Of a stretch of DNA of 64,000 bases, positions 60,370-64,000 are shown piece after piece. The notes under the pieces were generated by a model. It was not told the DNA's origin. It did not search any database and was given only the letters and a program-made list of their open reading frames with translations. This stretch comes from Chamaecyparis obtusa (lineage: Eukaryota > Streptophyta > Pinopsida > Cupressales > Cupressaceae): NCBI GenBank assembly GCA_027943335.1, contig BSBK01006398.1, forward strand, positions 612,001 to 676,000, written 5' to 3'. The position numbers and the translations under genes were made by a program. Numbering within the stretch: the stretch's first letter is position 1; the number at the start of each line of letters is the position of its first letter.

Positions 60370-61820
60370 CCATGTAGTATTTTCCCCTACAAAAGCTTTG
60401 TCCCCATCCATGATTTATTTATAGGAATCAAAATCATGCCTTTTCATTTTCAATCAAGTTGTTTAACAATTATTAATATTAAACAACAAAAAAAAAATGC
60501 ATCTAAAATAAACTTTAGCGTATAACATTGTTCCTACCTCTTCCTAAATAATTTACCATCAAATGTCAGATTCTTTTATAAAACACATTTTTTAGAAAAT
60601 GGTATTCTATCCCATTAATAAAACAAAATAAAGATGTTTTACGATAGTAACAATGCCATGTTACAGGCTCACAAAGATCCTTTCTCAATATGTTGAACTC
60701 CATCTTATAAATGTCTTAGTTGTCATGGATGTTATTTCATTCCTAAAGTGAAATCCTAAATTCTAAAGGGCATAAGTTTTGATCTAAGAGCACAATTTAT
60801 CACTTATAAAAGATATTGAATATCTTGAAGAGCTCCATGTTAGAATAAGATACATTAGTTGGTTGAATCTAATTTTTTTAATTTTTAGCTTAAAAAGAAG
60901 CTTCTATTGCATTGAAAATATATTTTAACATTTGAATAGAATGTTGAGACACATATCCTAACAATTGCTCATTTTTGGAATACCGCACAAGGAAAAATAT
61001 TATATAAATAGTGTCAACTATTTGGTAGGGAATTGACAATAACATATACAATTATTATAAAGATTAAACTTATCTATTGTAATTGGCTTTGTCAAAACAT
61101 CTATAAAAGTTTCCATGTGCATCAAATCTATCAAAAAATAATTTTCCATCTTTCACCACATTATGAGAAAAATAATATTGTATAAATGCAATTCATGTGT
61201 ACATGTGTAAAAAGGTCAAGCTCTTTCCCAAGTTAATGTCACTCTACCTATTACAATAAATTCTAACAACTTTCTAATGTAGCCCAATATTTGAACACAA
61301 TATCAAAATCCATATGGATTCTTAATAGCTATGAATCTAGATTCCATTTACCTTTTTTTTTACTTTCTATGCATAATGGATAAACACTTATTCATTATGC
61401 ATCTATCTCATTACACCAATAATTTACATAAACATAGAGCCACTGATAGATCTTATGATATCAATATTATGTACCCAATTTTGATCCATATAGGCATATA
61501 GAACCACTATGTTGGTGGAATCTTAAGAACATACATGATAACACGTGGGATAATTAAAAGAATATTATAATGTTTGAATACATGTCCTGACTATAACATG
61601 ACATTCCTAACTATTATTGTCAATTTAATTATTAATAGCTACACTAAAATGTTAGGCATTACAATGTTAATAACTTCAACTTCAATTATTACAATGTTTG
61701 AATACACTACAATTTCCATCATAAGGATGTAGTTAGAAATTCTTAATTCCTTCATCTCAAAAAAAATTAAAGATAAGGTTTAAAATCCATAATTGTTTTG
61801 CTATCATTACAAAATAATAA
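60370..61820 (-). pseudogene. Decayed copia fragment, unit C (split array)
   Basis: Sequence after the gypsy element resumes the tandem array: linker 60375-60608 (as at 24972-25208), then copy C from 60609. The minus-strand copia end (FTKP-like) lies near 61080-61140 and RNase H remains near 61350-61480. Copy C is cut at 61820 by the next LTR element, before reaching its RT part. Confidence 0.85.
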
Positions 61821-63275
61821 TGTAGACACCGAAAAATCCTTCAGAAAATAAATTATTTTTGTTTTCTGAAAATCCTTGATGACATCATCATTTATTAATT
61901 AATTATTTATTTAATTAATTAATTTATTTTTATGGCATTAAATCCCTCTCTCTTAATTAAAAATCTTTAATTAAGGAGTCTAGCCTAAAAATGTCATTTG
62001 GACATTATCCCTAATTTATTAATTAAATAATTAATAAATTGACCAAAAACCTCAAAAATAAATTAATTTATTTTTAATTTATTTTTTATCCCAAACTTGG
62101 CCAATTTCCTCTAGACCACTAACCTCTTCCAAAATCTTCTAATCCCTTCTTAATTTCGATTAGAAGGCTAATCCCATCTTTTCTAACCCTAATCCCAAGG
62201 TTAAATATTTAATTAAGGTTAAATATTTAATTTTCATATTTATTGAAAATACTTTAATAAATATTCCTAAAACTTAAGCTTTTGGAATGAATACCTTTTA
62301 TTCCATGAAAACTAAGGAGAAACTCTAGACTCTTCTAGAAACTTCTCAATCCACCCTCTTCACCCATCCTAATCCTTTTCTTTGTCCTAATCTAATCCTA
62401 ATCCTACCCTTAAACCTTTGTGCAATCCTAACCAAGCTTAAGACTTTCCTAAACCAAAGCAAAGTCTTTCCTTCCAAATATCTCAACCACAAAGCATTTA
62501 TTGCTTCCCCAAAGTCTTCAAAGCCTCTTAAAGCCCATTCATTGCTCTTACAAGCATTTATTTGGAGAGTTATGAGCTTGGAGCCCCCTTTGTTGACTCC
62601 TCTTTGCCCTTCCCTTCATCCACTCACCTTGTGACATGTGTCACCTCCTGATTGGCTGAGAACTAGCACAATCCATGTGCTTCCCTTTGAGTGAATCTTG
62701 GCCTCTCTTAAGGATTTCAATCCTGGCCATTCATTCCTCTTACCCCAAGCCTTAGAAATCCTATAAATACCCTCACTTCCTAAGGCAAATCATCCTTCAA
62801 CTTTCAAACTCAATAGCAAAGTTATAATGCCATTTTCATTTTAGCATAAGCATAAACTCATCTTTTTTTAGATCATTTTCAAGCTTAAATCACAACTAAA
62901 TTAGCTTAAATGGATTAACATAGATTCATTTCTTGTTTCAATCTTAGTTCATTTATTTAGCTTTGCATATTTGTGTGTTCTTGAGGCCTTTTGAGGCAAA
63001 ATAGGTTCCTCATACCTATTTTGTGTCATTTTGGGTCTTCTTGATCCTCAAATCATCCTATTTTGCATGCTCCAAGTGCTTGAGTTTGCACACCCACATC
63101 CCTCTATATCTAAGCATATCAAACGGTGCATGGGTGCATCCGTTTTAAGCTTAAACTGAGGTGGCTTTGATTTTAGTTTGTTTACCTTTGAATTTGATTT
63201 GATAATATGCTATGACATTTGTTTGTCTTTGGCCTTCAAAACAGGTTTAGGTGCACTCTCAAATCCTAGTCTACA
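61821..63275 (+). repeat. 5' LTR of terminal element (1455 bp)
   Basis: Starts TGTAGACACC and ends CCTAGTCTACA, so the ends are the short inverted pair TGTAGAC / GTCTACA. Palindromic AT words (TTAATTAATTAA, TTAAATATTTAA) fill 61890-62240. The second LTR lies outside the window, so the end at 63275 rests on the primer site that follows. Confidence 0.75.
62762..62769 (+). promoter_or_regulatory. TATA box in LTR
   Basis: TATAAATA in the context CCTATAAATACCCTC is a good plant TATA box about 500 bp before the LTR end, placed as expected for the U3/R border. Confidence 0.6.
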
Positions 63276-63278
63276 TTC

Positions 63279-63296
63279 TGGCACGCCCGGTGGGAC
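63279..63296 (+). promoter_or_regulatory. Primer-binding site of terminal element
   Basis: TGGCACGCCCGGTGGGAC begins three bases after the LTR. The TGG start and GC-rich body fit a tRNA 3' end; the tRNA is not named. Confidence 0.7.
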
Positions 63297-63364
63297 TCAA
63301 ACCACAATCATTTTGATGAAACTATACTTTATATGCTTTTTTTTTGCAGGAAATAAAGAAATGT

Positions 63365-63749
63365 CGCCTTCATGAAAATAAATGACGCCTACAGCAATTA
63401 AATGTCACCTTCAAACAAAGAAATGTCACCTTCAACAAAAGAAATGTCGCCTACAAACAATCCAGTCACGCCTTCATGAAATTAAATCACGCCTTTGAGG
63501 AAAGAAATGACGCCTATGAACTCTATTTTCACGCCTGCATAACTGAGAATTTCCTGTTGTCGGCAATTTCTGTTCCGTCTTAGCATTCTTCTTCTGACGC
63601 CTGTAACAAAAGAAATCACGCCTGTAACAAAAGAAATCACGCCTCTGGTTTTTTATCTGTCGCCTTTTGAGGCACAGAATGTCGCCTGTAGGAATTAAAT
63701 GTCGCCTCTGCACTTTCCAGCATCGCCTATAAGCTGGACAGTGTCGCTT
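63365..63749 (+). repeat. 21-bp phased CGCCT array
   Basis: CGCCT (or CACCT/CGCTT) starts at 63365, 63386, 63406, 63427, 63448, 63469, 63490, 63511, 63532, then after two degenerate units at 63598, 63619, 63640, 63661, 63683, 63703, 63724 and 63745. Steps are 20-22, nearly all 21 bp. The core is usually preceded by TGT, TGA or TCA. The sequence between cores is A-rich (AAAGAAAT, TTAAAT) and varies. It lies in the leader right after the primer site. Confidence 0.93.
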
Positions 63750-63805
63750 TTTGTTTTTTGCTTGGGACTGGTTTTTTTTTCATTTCTTTTATTACAGCAA
63801 AGGTC

Positions 63806-64000
63806 AAACTCAATCTTGAATGAAACTTAAGGAAATGAACTTAGGTCCTAGAGTGTCATTGTCAATTTGAAAAGCAAACTAAATCTCGAATGCACTAAAG
63901 GAAACAAACAACTCTATTCCCTCATCTATTTCAGATTCCAAAGCAAGCAAACAAATTCAATCTTGAGTGATCTAAGGGACAAAACAAAGCTTTTTCAAAG
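63806..64000 (+). repeat. 70-77-bp tandem repeat in the same leader
   Basis: AAACTCAATCTTGAATG (63806), AAACTAAATCTCGAATG (63876) and AAATTCAATCTTGAGTG (63953) are three copies of one block, each followed by an ACTTAAGGAAA-like word. It runs to the window edge. Confidence 0.75.

Larger units (their letters stand above)
61821..64000 (+). mobile_element. Another LTR retrotransposon, 5' end only
   Basis: A TGTAGACACC start interrupts tandem unit C at 61821. A 1455-bp LTR is followed by a primer-binding site and a leader with two tandem arrays. The window ends before any coding region. Long LTR, TGTAGACACC start and TGGCACGCCC primer site suggest Ty3/gypsy (inference). Confidence 0.75.

Noticed and set aside
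63474..63713. Minus-strand frame with RRDFF-type heptads
   Set aside because: A by-product of the 21-bp period in the leader; no gene context, and core spacing of 20 and 22 breaks the frame elsewhere.
63365..63749. CRISPR-like array
   Set aside because: Only a 5-base core repeats every 21 bp, in a plant retroelement leader; no long identical repeats, spacers or cas genes.

Overview
The window looks like nuclear DNA of a seed plant with a large, repeat-filled genome. It is AT-rich, carries very long AT and GATA-type microsatellites, and holds nested Ty1/copia, Ty3/gypsy and CACTA elements around one host gene. A gymnosperm such as a conifer is plausible, but the sequence alone does not prove it. 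I found no bacterial features, rRNA, tRNA or CRISPR.

Layout. 1-840 holds a decayed coiled-coil ORF. 1.1-3.45 kb is a strongly diverged repeat field with poly-C, CT and CA runs. 3.7-4.1 kb is a repeat that recurs downstream of the MYB gene. 4.27-14.15 kb is an old decayed Ty1/copia element. A younger copia element (8170-13310) is inserted in it, with a perfect 5-bp target duplication, CAATG. 15149-17450 is the only convincing host gene: a three-exon R2R3-MYB with an intact bHLH-contact motif and a tandemly duplicated C-terminal region. 19.6-22.85 kb holds giant TA, GATA and CA microsatellites with a minus-strand, non-coding LTR element (19725-22582) between them.

23.2-26.9 kb and 60.4-61.8 kb are tandem 1.95-kb units of decayed minus-strand copia RT-RNase H. 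The array is split by a 33.4-kb Ty3/gypsy element of the Tat type (26931-60369; LTRs of about 938 bp, TSD CCATG with one mismatch). That element has gag, protease, RT, two RNase H domains and integrase. It also has an antisense plant-mobile-domain ORF between pol and the 3' LTR. A complete 16.6-kb CACTA transposon (39182-55773, TSD AGT) sits in its 3' non-coding region. The CACTA carries a tnp2-type transposase on the minus strand, large inverted subterminal arms and a 438-bp near-perfect palindrome. 61821-64000 is the start of another LTR element: a 1455-bp LTR, a primer-binding site and a leader with a strict 21-bp phased array.

The insertion order reads: copia fragment, tandem duplication of it, Tat/gypsy insertion, CACTA insertion. 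Nearly all nonsense codons in the younger elements fit C-to-T or G-to-A changes with few frameshifts, which suggests decay by methylated-cytosine deamination. The most unusual signals are the short-motif arrays in the leaders of two different LTR elements (GTGCGATA-type and CGCCT-type), the antisense domain gene with one such array in front of it, the long CACTA palindrome, and the duplication-rich MYB locus.
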